From NCBI RefSeq assembly GCF_964355755.1, contig NC_092670.1, positions 34,211,795 to 34,275,794 of the forward strand: a DNA stretch of 64,000 nucleotides, given 5' to 3'. Positions within the stretch are counted from its first letter, which is position 1. Each line of letters opens with the position of its first letter. Positions 43,901 through 54,608 of the stretch are shown in pieces. The notes beneath the pieces were generated by a model, which did not search any database, was not told where the DNA came from, and saw nothing but the letters and a program-made list of their open reading frames with translations. This DNA is from Antedon mediterranea. Its lineage: Eukaryota; Echinodermata; Crinoidea; Comatulida; Antedonidae. Both the position numbers and the translations under genes were made by a program.

Positions 43901-46900
43901 ATTATTTTTATGCCTTATGTTGTGTATTACACACATTTTATTTTTGCAATTTTTATTTTCATTCACTTTAAGTTATTACTTGAACGCACATTTATCAATA
44001 AAGTGTGCCACTGTTATACAAGTGATATTTACAATAAATTACTATTATTGCATGGTTCCATCACATTGTTGGTTAGCTATTCCTCGGAACGATCAATGAT
44101 AATATTTGATGTGCATCTAATTCACAACTTACTGGTAGAGGATAATAAAAGGAGACAGACAGACAGACTTACTGTTGTTCCAATATATATAAATCTGCTA
44201 ATTCTTTCCATGCCTCTTGATCACCCATAAATCTGAAAAAAATAAAACAAAATGATTAATGTATTTAACACTGCGGAATAGCATTGTGCCCGGGAGTTTA
44301 GTAATTGGTCAGATGTTTTCCCTACTCTGACTTAATTTTGTACTTTATACTAAGTACATATTAAGAACACTTACGAAAAAGCTAAACAAAGCTACCCACA
44401 GTAGTTAAATACAATTACAATCTTGTTGGTGCAGTACTCCCTGGGTACTGCACCAACAGCACTTGGGCTCGAATCTAAACCCTCTAGCCACCATGCTCAG
44501 TGTTCTAGAGGAATGGGGGTCGAGTACCACCCAAAAATGACTGTTCTCAATGTACTCATAATATTTATTATAGTATAACGTACAAAATTATGAAAGCAGG
44601 TTTAAATCTCTAAAAGACCAATAAGTACTATTAATACTGTAGTAAACGAATTATTGAAGTTTTATTCTGTAAATTCTGTTCTCTACTAATAATTTACTAG
44701 GCCCAATATTTTATGGCCAAGGAATCAAGATAGAAACCAGAAATTATGAAACAAAAGATTTGTAGATCATTTTACCACATTTTTCCAAGAAGTAATTAAA
44801 GATTATCTAAGATTAAATTTAAATTGATATGCAAACTCTTCCGTAAGTGGACACCTCCTGGACACATTTCCTGTATCAAAGTGCATCATTCTCATTACAA
44901 ACAATGTATTTTTTTTGTTTATTCCATGACACATGTGCATCTCTTCCCATCCTGTACTTTGGTTTTTAGATATTGTACTGTACAGTGTTTTACTTTGAAC
45001 TTACTGTTTTAAATGAGTATTTAACTCCTTGATAGCATCTTCTCTATGTCCCTGTGCTATTGAAATTGCAATTTTTCTCTTCCTTATTTGCTATAAAAAT
45101 TAAACAGTATAATTATCTGGTACAGGAATAAGGAAAAAACACCTTATATGGTTATCTTGAACGGGTCAAGTGGTACTATAGAATTATTTTAAAACTAGAG
45201 AGTCAACTCCAACTTAAAAAGCATGACTCAAAATATGGCCTTTTTTATGATTCTGTCTATTAGCTGATTATGTCTGTTTGTATACTACATCTATGAATGA
45301 AACTTAATCACAAGTTCAGAGAATTTACTCCCCCGATTCCTCTTTAAAATCAAATTACTTACTGAATTAGCTTCATCTTTTTTTAATAGGCCATCATACA
45401 ATTCAATTGCCTCTTTATATCTGAAAAAAACATTTAATTTATAACTTAATCACTTCCATAAAGCAGTTTAAGCAATAGACGGTAAAAGCTTAAATCCATC
45501 TAATAATAAGTGCACTTGATAACAAGTTGATTATTATATTTTGGTATTTATTCAAATTCAATATATTAAAATGCTGAATATCGAAACGTGGCAGGCTGAA
45601 GGCGCTTGACCTTTGACAAGATCGGAACAATTTTTTTTTTTAGTATATTAAATTTACAATACTTAGTTTTAGTGTTGTATATTCTGGTATAGCCGCTCCA
45701 TAATCTCTTTGCTTTTCTTCCCTATATCTATATTTTTAAAATTTATACTAACAATATTTTTTTATTAATATTATAATAATAATAATATATCAAAAATGTA
45801 TTAAAAAATATTTATCGCATAATATACAATCTACGATAATTTATTTAATTGATATAAAAAATTTATGAAATAAATAACATCATTTGAATAAAAGAACAAA
45901 TCACACATCTACACATAATCAAACATCGTATACTCTATCTCTAACAATTTTTTCAATCTAAAGCCGGAGTATAGTCGTTATCTCGGGACCGTTCTATGGT
46001 TACCACCAGGTAGGCTTACTTCATTAAGGCTTCTATGAATGGATGTACTGGTTGGGAGCAGGACGCTAGTAGACCAAACCCAGTACCGTTTTGATTACGA
46101 TCAATCGGGAAATTACCTTACGAAATTTAATATATTAAAACATAACAGCAAAATGAACATTAAAGTATAAAAAAGTACAACAAATATAAAAATACATATT
46201 CAATCATTAATATGAAGCTATTTATTGAGCTTGATAAAACTTAAATTAATTGAATCTTAATTTGATTTTACGATTCAAATTTGTAATATGTTACATAATT
46301 TACATCTAATAATAGATAATATATTTATTTTGATGATTTCTATACCTTTCCTCGGCTTCAAATCGCATTCCTCGCAGCCTATATGCCCTCACACTGTCTG
46401 GAAATTTAGACTCAAGCGTTGAAATACAATGATTTGCGAGATCCATTCTACAGCAATCCAATGCCGCTATACATAACTGCTCGTAGACAATCCAAACTAC
46501 AAAATGTGAAAAAGGTTTATCTAATCAATATTAAAAAAATCTTTAATAATTTTATTTTACCTTATTTTATAGAGGGTGACAATCAATGGGCCTTCATGAT
46601 GATGGTCTGTATGTGACAGTGGCTGTGTATAGTACACCGCGGTAACCTCCTACTCGTCTTGAAAGATGTACTAGGTTCTTTAAAGTGCACATGAACCAGA
46701 TGCGTACACTGGACCTACGGTTTATAGTACTTATCCAAGAAGACTTGTTCTGCCACCAGAACCATGGAGTGAGTGAGCCTCGAACCTCCTTGCTAATGTT
46801 ATGGTAGGTATTAATTACGGTTCCGCTGTCTTAACCTCTTCTCCACATTTTAACACGATCATTTATGGAAAAACTAATGTTGATAGTTCACCCTTGTTTG

Positions 46901-47270
46901 GTTCCAATAGAACACAATACCCATTTGTATCGAGGGTAAAAACAAATCTATTAATAGCGGTAATTGTATTTTCTTCTAATAATATTTCTTTAACACAATC
47001 GATTAGTTTAATTAAAATTCTCTTGCCTGGAGATGTAAAATTATTTCATGCAGTTATGTATATATAGCAGTATTATTATCTTTGCTCGTGGAAGTTGAAG
47101 TGTTAAAAAATACTACATGCGTTTAATAAGAAGAACCTGTTGTTCACAATACCCACTTTCATCCCCTATTTTGTGACTATGATGTGCTATCAAAACTTCG
47201 CCATGCTCTACTATAGCTTCACTCTCACGCGAGTTCTCTTCCCGCCATTTTCGTAACTTGTCCCTTAAAT
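37991..47270 (-). CDS. EMC2: ER membrane protein complex subunit 2
   Basis: Eight exons on the minus strand: 47157-47270, 46346-46496, 45363-45420, 45005-45090, 44173-44232, 39779-39860, 38198-38308 and 37991-38095, all GT-AG and in phase. EMC2 is the soluble TPR scaffold on the cytosolic face of the ER membrane complex that inserts tail-anchored and multipass proteins. The translation follows the family order: [152 protein letters not shown]. The short first exon (start codon, about 13 residues expected) and the last exon (about 25 residues) were not identified. Introns carry two MITEs, SINEs and a 2.3 kb hAT-like element. No disruption is seen. Confidence 0.92.
38503..38829 (+). repeat. tRNA-derived SINE, full-length member
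   Basis: The head gagtggccgagcggttaag (A box, tRNA-Ser/Leu-like) is followed by ggagttcaaggcac (B box). The shared body is ataaggactataaacc, ctttaaagaacccagta, gacgagtaggcgttacccc and gccttaaagtggctgc. The tail is A-rich. Relatives are at 30690, 31582 and 46605. Confidence 0.8.
39008..39069. repeat. 20-bp tandem repeat, three copies
   Basis: ctttgtgcatgggtgtcct is repeated three times. Confidence 0.85.
39190..39262 (-). repeat. tRNA-like relic
   Basis: The minus strand reads atagtttagttgtcttg (A-box-like) and gcgagttcaagtccc (B-box-like). Poor stems make a relic more likely than a gene. Confidence 0.35.
40011..40084 (-). repeat. tRNA-like relic
   Basis: On the minus strand, gtggtacagcggaacagc (A-box-like) and cagagatcaaattgatacg (weak B box) are about 35 bp apart. 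The next tRNA-like unit, on the opposite strand, starts 25 bp away. Confidence 0.35.
40114..40185 (+). repeat. tRNA-like relic
   Basis: The acceptor-like arms ccccagt and gttgggg pair with two G-T wobbles. The A-box-like gatccaatggttagga and B-box-like aggttcaaatctc are present. No clean anticodon arm can be drawn. Confidence 0.4.
40469..40575. mobile_element. MITE, taaagctctg ends, copy 2
   Basis: taaagctctgtctacacta and tagtgtagacagagctta are inverted. The element is shorter internally than copy 1 at 37794. Confidence 0.8.
40862..43135. mobile_element. Non-autonomous hAT-like transposon in an EMC2 intron
   Basis: The left end cagtggtggcgccagcg and the right end ctggcgccaccgctg are inverted, with G/C-rich agccccc blocks inside both ends. 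The 8-bp target duplication tgtgtaat is exact (40854-40861 and 43136-43143), the hallmark length of hAT insertions. Inside, cttcagcgcctagaaaaccg recurs at 40940 and 42207, and a block from tttgtacgaatcgttca to atgttccatc recurs near 42030 and 42350, so the element contains an internal duplication. No transposase frame is present. Confidence 0.85.
43144..44172. other. EMC2 intron sequence
   Basis: No further exon, RNA gene or repeat was recognised. Frames near 43895 are short and unsupported. Confidence 0.45.
44425..44457. repeat. Short perfect palindrome
   Basis: The arms gttggtgcagtac and gtactgcaccaac flank a 7-base loop. Confidence 0.85.
46605..46845 (-). repeat. tRNA-derived SINE, family member 4
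   Basis: On the minus strand, ggttcgaggctcactc (B-box region), ccatggttctggtggcaga, ataagtactataaacc, ctttaaagaacctagtac and gacgagtaggaggttacc follow the order of the member at 38503. It lies in an EMC2 intron. Confidence 0.75.
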
Positions 47271-47374
47271 CTGCCAAGAAAAAATAAATGTATGCTAAAC
47301 ATTTCCTTCCTACAGTATGTGGTGTTGCAGAATTTGTTAATATACAGTAGTTTATTTAATTATTATTATTATTA

Positions 47375-48921
47375 CTAGATGGCACGCTCGCTTCGCTCGC
47401 GTACCATCTAGGTCGTGCCCACAGATGGTTCTCGAATACACAGTATTTCCAGCGAGAAAAAAATGGAGATTTCAAATGTACGTACCGCAGGACTATAATA
47501 CATTGTCGTTTACAGAAACGAATAAATATACACAATGATTTATGTAGTCAACCAAAATTAGCACCCTAGGAATTACTTCCGAGAGAGAAACAAATTTTTT
47601 TATTCGGACTCATTTAAACAAACCCAATTTGTGTTTTGTATGTAACATTAAGGGTTGAGGGATGGGGAAAGAAGATAGGTACAAAGAGGAAACATTTTAA
47701 AATATATTCTTATCCACTCAGTAACGAAATATTGTTTTTAATGTTTTATAGGCCTATAAATAATATACCACTAAATACAGTAAAACATTTACGATTTAAT
47801 ACGGTACTTTGTTAAAACTCTCACTGTCATAGTCGATTGAAATAGTAAAGTACATGTAACGATACACCACTACGACGTTTATATATTTTTAAATTATTAA
47901 TTAATACAAACGTTGAGAAGCAACTGTCAGTAATAACGTTTATTTATTTGTATATTATATGTTTATAATCTAACAGTAGGGCCTACCCACACTCACAGTA
48001 ATAAAGTTTATTTGTATATATTTTATATTACATCTAACAGTACCAACACTCACAGTAAGAAATTTGCGATTCAAATTGCAATCAAAAGTGGTTAATACCT
48101 TAACAGTATTGTACAGCATTGCAGTACTATTTATGTTTATTCTCCAAGGGGGCCCATAAATCTAAATCTATACCTCTATGGTTAAACCAAATAATTTGGA
48201 ATGTTTATTTGTATATTATATGTTTATAATCTAACAGTAGGGCCTACCCACACTCACAGTAATAAAGTTTATTTGTATATATTTTTATATTACATCTAAC
48301 AGTACCAACACTCACAGTAAGACATTTGCGATTCAAATTGCGATCAAAAGTGGTTAATACCTTAACAGTATTGTACAGCATTGCAATACTATTTATGTTT
48401 ATTCTCCAAGGAGGCCCATAAATCTAAATCTATACCTGTATGGTTAAACCAAATAATTTGGAATGTTCCATTCATCACAAATCAATACATTTGTAAAAAC
48501 GTATATTAAATGTATCAAAATAGTATTTTTTAAAGAAAATCGGCCTGTCTTCAACATTATGATGCTGTACTCGAACTGTTCAACCGGTTTTCAGCTATTA
48601 AAAACAATTATCGTAGGAGGAGATAGAAAAATGCGAAGCCTCCTCGCATTTTTGTGGCGGGTATTTTTCAAGATGGACATCCATTAGACAGTGTATACCA
48701 CGATCGGAAAACACCCCTATTTGGGGCAAATCTTTGAACCTAAATTCGTTTTAATCGTCAATAACTAATTATCTAACTTAATTTAATTAGTAAACAGGGT
48801 TACATCAGGTGGTTAAAATCAGTACCGAAAGTACGAACCAACTTTACATACCATCGAGTAAAAATTCTAAAAGTAAGGCGCGATTTACCGAATTTTGCCC
48901 TTACGTAAATTTATATATAGA
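47375..48921 (-). mobile_element. Non-autonomous Helitron, copy B
   Basis: On the minus strand the element opens tctatatataaatttacg after host A (48922). It closes with a GC-rich hairpin (gatggtacgcgagcg against cgagcgtgccatc) running into CTAG and then host T. It is homologous to 19624-20780 but longer, partly through a 261-bp internal tandem duplication (about 47943-48203 and 48204-48464). No Rep/helicase frame. Confidence 0.8.
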
Positions 48922-48947
48922 TTAGATAAGATATTAGGAAGGTTTCG

Positions 48948-49406
48948 CAATCTTACGAATACGATAACAAAAACTGATACGTCACGCACATGTTATCGGT
49001 TTTTGTAAGCCAGTAAAAATCTGTTTAGCATGGCAACAAATTATTTAGGGCGCCGTCCAAAATATGACTGCGGTAAATTTGAGCGAAGCGCAGGTACATG
49101 TTGCTTGGCTGTCTAGGCCTAGCGTAACATCAAAGCGAGTGAGGTCAAAATTGACCTGGCATTTTAGTAAATTACTTTTATAGTAAATTACTTTCAATAA
49201 ATCTATAAATTATGATTCAAATGCAAAATGTGCAAAATAGATCAAAAACTATACTCGTTTTGTGTTGACGAATATTATCATATTCGTCAACACAAATACG
49301 CTTTACGAATATGAAATGGGGATCAGTTCAAAAGTTTCACAAATGTGTGACGTATCCGTTTTCGTTATCAGATTCCGATTCGTAAGGTTGCGAAACCTCC
49401 CTAATA
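48948..49406. mobile_element. MITE with ~50-bp terminal inverted repeats
   Basis: ttaggaaggtttcgcaatct at the left and ggttgcgaaacctccctaa at the right are inverted. The match continues through cttacgaatacgataac and gatacgtcac. Ends abut atat on both sides. About 460 bp, non-coding. Confidence 0.75.
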
Positions 49407-49762
49407 TTTCAACAAACCTCGATATAAAAATTAACTGGAAGAAGTATTATCACATTATAAAATATGTATTTGAAAACCAATATTTAAATTTTTATGTTTT
49501 TATCTTTATGACAGTTTGGAGACAAGCCTCCTGGAAAAGGCAGATATCTATGGTCAATGACCATGAGTATCCTGTTTGTACATTAAGCCATTAATAAAAA
49601 TCATTATTAGTTGGAAAAAATTTAAAATGGTATTGTCATATGATTTGTTATAAGGAGATATATAGATAATTAACAAAATAATGGATTCTGTTGGAATGTT
49701 TTAAGTAAAGCCACAATAAATCATTATTAGTCGGAAATGTTTATATCCTGCTTGGTAAAAGG

Positions 49763-49771
49763 TATATAAAT
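49763..49771 (+). promoter_or_regulatory. TATA-like box of the Ig-like gene
   Basis: tatataaat lies about 70 bp before the ATG at 49835, with an initiator-like tcagttg about 30 bp downstream at 49795. Position is right for a TATA promoter; not otherwise tested. Confidence 0.45.
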
Positions 49772-49834
49772 ATAACATTTTCATGAGTTTCCTTCAGTTG
49801 TCACCATCTGAACACTAGTTGAGGAAACCTTACA

Positions 49835-51157
49835 ATGAATTTTAAAACTTGTTATAGCCTCATTGTATTCTACTTGCTGATGTTCATACATGGAGTTAAA
49901 GGAAAGAATATTCTATTTGATAGATATTATTATTATCCATCAAACCAACCTGTGAACATTATACAATCAAGTCAAGAGTATACGATTGGTTTAACGGCAG
50001 AAGATTTTAAACTATACGATGGCAATTTCTATTACAATTTCTTAAACTCATATGTGGTAGAAAAGAAAATGAATGTAAACTGTCCACTTATCATATCATT
50101 CGGTCAAGGTAAAGATATACGCACTTGTTATGATGATGATAACAAACAATATTTGTTTTCCAACGATCCAGGACTTAAATGGAAGCCACATAAAGGGCAA
50201 GAGTCTACATCTGTTGAATGTGAAGGTTGGAAAGATATCATTGAAGGTGATCAGTTTGTAATACAATGTAAACCAACTGAAACAACTGACATCAAAGAAA
50301 TCACGAGCGGATGGATTCAAGGAAGCTTCAACATTACACATTCTTATTCTACAGACATTGGTAATTTTCATGATCAGCATTTCGAAGGGTTCTATTCTGG
50401 AGAAGGTATATTTTTCTACTGTGTTTCAATTTCAAGTAATGAAACTTCTACTACAGAGTGCTACACATTGATATTAAAGGTTCACCCTAAATTGATGGTG
50501 GATGTCAAAGGGTTCTATGAAACCCCTCAAGTTCCTGAGATTCACAATTGCTTCAAGTGCTACACAAAGGGTGTATTTACTAATTCAAAAAGTTACAACT
50601 GGAATTTGAACGGAGACAAGATGCCTGGCGACCAGTACAATGATGAAATATGCTTAGATAACGATTTGCCAACTGGTGATTACACTGTTGAGTGTCTGGT
50701 GACTACGGATGTTCAGAGGAGTTCAGACGAGATGGAATTCACAATCAAAACAACGTCAGAGATCAGACAAGAGACACCCAATTGTCAACAAGGCAAAAAC
50801 ATAACAATAATCATACTAGCAGCAAGTACCAGTATACTGATTATCATTGTGTTTGTGTTACTTTATCTACTCAAGATAGAACGTACCAGCAAAGCGGAAA
50901 AAGTGTATTTTCAAAGAAATAACGACTTGGACACTTTGAACAATATGGACTCAAACAGACTACATCGACAACATAATGCAATGATTACACAACCCTTCCA
51001 ACAGATGGAATCCAGTGAAGAAGCAATTTATTATGACATCAAAAATAACGAAGCATTAACAAGCCAACAGACGTCAGCAGAAACAACAAAAGAGAAGACA
51101 GCAAGAACAGATTCGAACAATTACTTTTTCAATGACACTTACCAGATTAAAATGTAA
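49835..51157 (+). CDS. Type I membrane protein with Ig-like extracellular region
   Basis: The 440-residue frame is uninterrupted and intronless. Residues 1-23 (ending FIHGVKG) look like a signal peptide. The ectodomain has two Ig-like stretches: about residues 120-210 (GDQFVIQCKP, then GIFFYCVSIS, the YxC-type motif) and about 215-305 (YNWNLNGDK, then GDYTVECLVTTD). Extra cysteine pairs and N-glycosylation sequons (NITHS, SNETS) are present. Residues 322-347 (ILAASTSILIIIVFVLLYLL) are a transmembrane helix. The ~93-residue tail has tyrosines in EEAIYYDIKNNE and NDTYQIKM, of the pYxxI/SH2-ligand type but not a canonical ITIM. This is consistent with a cell-surface immune or recognition receptor. 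No orthologue is recognised; function is not assigned. Confidence 0.75.
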   Translation: MNFKTCYSLIVFYLLMFIHGVKGKNILFDRYYYYPSNQPVNIIQSSQEYTIGLTAEDFKLYDGNFYYNFLNSYVVEKKMNVNCPLIISFGQGKDIRTCYDDDNKQYLFSNDPGLKWKPHKGQESTSVECEGWKDIIEGDQFVIQCKPTETTDIKEITSGWIQGSFNITHSYSTDIGNFHDQHFEGFYSGEGIFFYCVSISSNETSTTECYTLILKVHPKLMVDVKGFYETPQVPEIHNCFKCYTKGVFTNSKSYNWNLNGDKMPGDQYNDEICLDNDLPTGDYTVECLVTTDVQRSSDEMEFTIKTTSEIRQETPNCQQGKNITIIILAASTSILIIIVFVLLYLLKIERTSKAEKVYFQRNNDLDTLNNMDSNRLHRQHNAMITQPFQQMESSEEAIYYDIKNNEALTSQQTSAETTKEKTARTDSNNYFFNDTYQIKM

Positions 51158-52000
51158 GATTTAAATTTAAGCATTTTTGTGAATTTATAGCTTTTCTTTG
51201 TGATTTAAGATCAAAACAGAGATCATATCAATACGAAAAAAATATGACCGCAGAAAGTTGATATGCCATCCTATGACCTGAAACAAACGATAAATTCGTT
51301 AATAATGAAAATTATGAAGATAGTCTAGGCCAGCATTCTGCAAACTTTTTATTTCGTGGCCTGAAATCCGGTTCGTGGGAACAAACTGCCCAACTGGACC
51401 AACGTAATGATTGGGGCTGAGATAAGAATAAGATGTTGACCTGTACTGTAGGTCCCCGGAAATTGCATTGTAATTTTTTGGAAGGTAAAATTGCGCTGAT
51501 GATCTGCCGAAAATCAGCGCAGTCCAAGGTTTCCCCTTTGTAACGCACATGATACATATCACCGGATTATCTTGGTTTTTTTAATTTCTCAAGCCACACC
51601 GCAGCCCTTCAAAAATGTTTCGCGGCTCAAATTAATTTGTAGGACGTCGGTCAAGGCCTATTATCAATTGTACAGGCTAAAGTAAAATATTGGCACAGCT
51701 GTACAGTATCTTTTTCACAATATGAGGTCAAACTATTAAATGTAAACAAAATTCTGAATATGACATTGTTTTGACGTAATTGGCTAAGGACACGTTTCCA
51801 CTAAACAATTTTGAAGGTAAATTTATAATCTAATTGTAAATAATTTTGTATTGATTGTAAAATATTAATTGTTAATGCACGTTCAATATTACTGTAGCAA
51901 TCTGTTTATTGCAATCTATTTCAATATAAACATGAATACAACAAAAACAATTTTATTATTGTTGTGATCAAAGTTTTGTCTACAGATGAGCTTTAATTTT
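51158..52000. other. 3' flank of the Ig-like gene
   Basis: No gene seen. No aataaa close to the stop codon was found. Confidence 0.4.
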
Positions 52001-52735
52001 AGGCTACGGTCACACTACAGCCTCAAGCCTGACGCGACTCACCGCGATTGACCGAACGTGGACCGACTCGCGTCTGGCTTGAAATCGATTTCAATCCAGG
52101 CAACTCAACCCAGACGCGCTACCCAGATTGACCAGGATTGACATTTTTTTGGGAATCTGGCCAATCACAGGCATCAACTGTGTTGTTTATTGGGAATTTT
52201 AGTGGATGGATATCCACATGGCTTTTTTCGTGGATCGTTAAAATTCGTCAAGTTTTGAAGATATCAAAGAGATTTGTGCATTCATTTTTCTTCTTGTAAT
52301 CTGACTCTGAGGTCCTTCGTAACTATCACCGGCATTTTGTACGCTGTGCATTGCTATCTAGTGATTGAATTGAAGACGAAACTAACATCGACTAGCCTAC
52401 TTAATTAGATAGGATACTGCCGGTCTGCGGCAGGCCTAGACCTACCTATATTAATATTATGCTTACGATCAGTCGATTACATATATATTTTAAATTAAAA
52501 TCATCTACAATAACAACAAAATGCATAGGACTAGTGAATTCTAAATAAAATTGTAAGTATGTACTACAGATTGGCTCACGTAATTTATTTAGCTAGCCGA
52601 CTGATTTCCGGTTCCGTTCGGAGAACAACCCAACAGAATTTGAATAGTGTGACCGCCCAATAAACTCAAGCCTGGCTTGAAATCTCAATCGCGGTGAGTC
52701 GTGCCAGGCTTGAGACTGTAGTGTGACCGTAGCCT
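52001..52735. mobile_element. Non-autonomous DNA element, aggctacggtcacac ends
   Basis: The terminal inverted repeats are about 50 bp: aggctacggtcacactacag with caagcctgacgcgactcacc at the left, and the reverse complement order at 52683-52735. The ends carry repeats of caagcctgg/gcgactcaccgcg. No frame and no clear target duplication. Confidence 0.75.
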
Positions 52736-54000
52736 CAATAACCATACTATTATTATACTATTATTACTAATAAAAGAAAATGCCTTTAACTTACAGTAGT
52801 ATTATTTTATATACTGTATATATTTATAAATATTTTATAGGTTTCCTATGATTTGTTTTTGTACATAATGTAATTCTATTCTATTGTGTAGTACTATACC
52901 ATGAGATTGAGAATCATATAACACACCTGGGTGTATTATTGCCATTTGATTGGTTAATATGCATCACATACAGTTCAATATTAGTTCTAATGAATGGAAA
53001 ACTGATACAGTATATAATGATGCTCTAATGTAACAGTACAATAAGCTTTTGTAAAAATTAATCAATTTCTTTAATTGCAATGTTTTATACAATACATTAA
53101 AAAAATTTCGGCTTTGTTTTCTAAACGTACAGGGTTTTCAATTTGGCTACAATGTGGGCGAGGCTTGCGCGATGCAAATAATGTTAAAGTTATATATTTC
53201 ACCTTTTTGGCATGTTACAGTACATAAGTTACACCAACAGCACTGCTGATTGGAAACATGTGTTTTATTGACAATTTACAATAAAATATATAACTGAAAA
53301 GATATATGTCTGTCTTTCATAATTTGTTTTTCTGTAAAATAAATCTCTACATCTGCCCGAAAATACACCTAATTTTTTCCCGATTAAACCCTGTAACTCT
53401 GAACAACTTAAAACAATGTTGTTGCTAAAATGGGGTTTAGCACCTTATAATAATGAAAAGCTGATCTCTTTCATTTTCGTTTTGACGTATAGCAATTCAT
53501 ACATGCATTTAAGTACAAAACAAATAACAATCATAGTTTCTTATTATTATAATCTTGTGCATTGAATCAAGAATGGAAATGTACAGTATGTTTATGCCAA
53601 AGTTTAAATTCAGGTATACAGCACCTACAAAGTATTAGTTGTGCATCATCATATAATATTTCCTTTTATTATTTCCATAATTTCCTTTAATCCATTCCTT
53701 ATTGATTGCAGGAATCTTAGCAGTACAAAGAAACATAGAGGGCAGCAGTAGCAATCCTAAGATTGATTGTTATTTTTGTACGATAATAAAAAAAATGGTA
53801 AAATGATAAAATGATGATAACATTTTATTTATACCTATTTTTAATCAATTAATAATTGAGCACCCTTCAGAAATCCATCGCCAGCTTAGCTTCGTGAAAA
53901 TCATCGCTAGGCCTTCCGATAAAAGTATGGAGGCCTCACAGAATATAAAAAAGTTAGCCGATCTATAGAGGGCGCTGTTATGGCCATTATTATTATATAA
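52736..54000. other. Intergenic interval, no gene seen
   Basis: AT-rich sequence without recognised exons or repeats. Confidence 0.45.
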
Positions 54001-54077
54001 CTATAACAAATAATATTTTGTACATGTTCCTCGTAAAACGAATTACACAAACCAAAAATGGTGTTGGTTGTCAAAGC

Positions 54078-54540
54078 ATGCCACGTGAGGAAGAGCCTGT
54101 GGTTTCCACAGCACCCGTGAATGAGGCAAATCTAAACGCTGCGCTTGTTTCCATAGCGACTTCTATAATACCAAAAGCCAATAAGTTAACTCCAGCGATT
54201 TTAGAAGCCATCGCAGCAGCGTTGAGGGCTACTGTACACCGAGGGATGAGCCCACGGTGGGCCCTCGACAGCATTCTCTTATACCATATTATCCAGTGCC
54301 CCCTCTTCACACACCTTTCTCGTACTCTGAAGGACCTTCAGTGAAGGAAGGTACACTAGCGATCGCACAATACTAATGCTCTCTGATGAGGAGAGAGCCG
54401 CGGACATGCGGGGGCCCAGTGAGGAAGGATTGCAGGAGTTAGTAAACAAGACACTTCCGGCGCAACTTGGGTATCTCGGCATCGGATACTATTTGGGTGA
54501 ACCTAAACCGACGAATTTCATTTTGTTGGTAAAGAAAATT
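54078..54540 (+). other. Unrecognised coding-like segment, frame broken
   Basis: A frame from 54078 reads MPREEEPVVSTAP, then NAALVSIATSIIP and LEAIAAALRATVHRGMSPRW and stops at 54344. After a shift, 54376 onward reads LSDEERAADMRGPSEEG, LVNKTLPAQLGYLGIGYYLG. Local GC content is higher than the surroundings and the composition is protein-like. It looks like a broken piece of a gene or an element, 70-530 bp left of a hAT-like transposon. I do not recognise the family. Confidence 0.35.
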
Positions 54541-54608
54541 TTTGTTTTTAATTACTTTAATTTTATGAATTTTATTTATTTAAATTTTTAATTTGTATGT
54601 TATTGTAT

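Noticed and set aside
43895-44230. 111-residue plus-strand frame
   Set aside because: It runs antisense across an EMC2 exon and its intron; hydrophobic AT-rich composition only.
45660-45722. Minus-strand [19 protein letters not shown] resembling an EMC2 TPR exon
   Set aside because: The true exon ([20 protein letters not shown]) is at 45363-45420 and fits both neighbours in phase; this segment lacks a convincing acceptor and donor.
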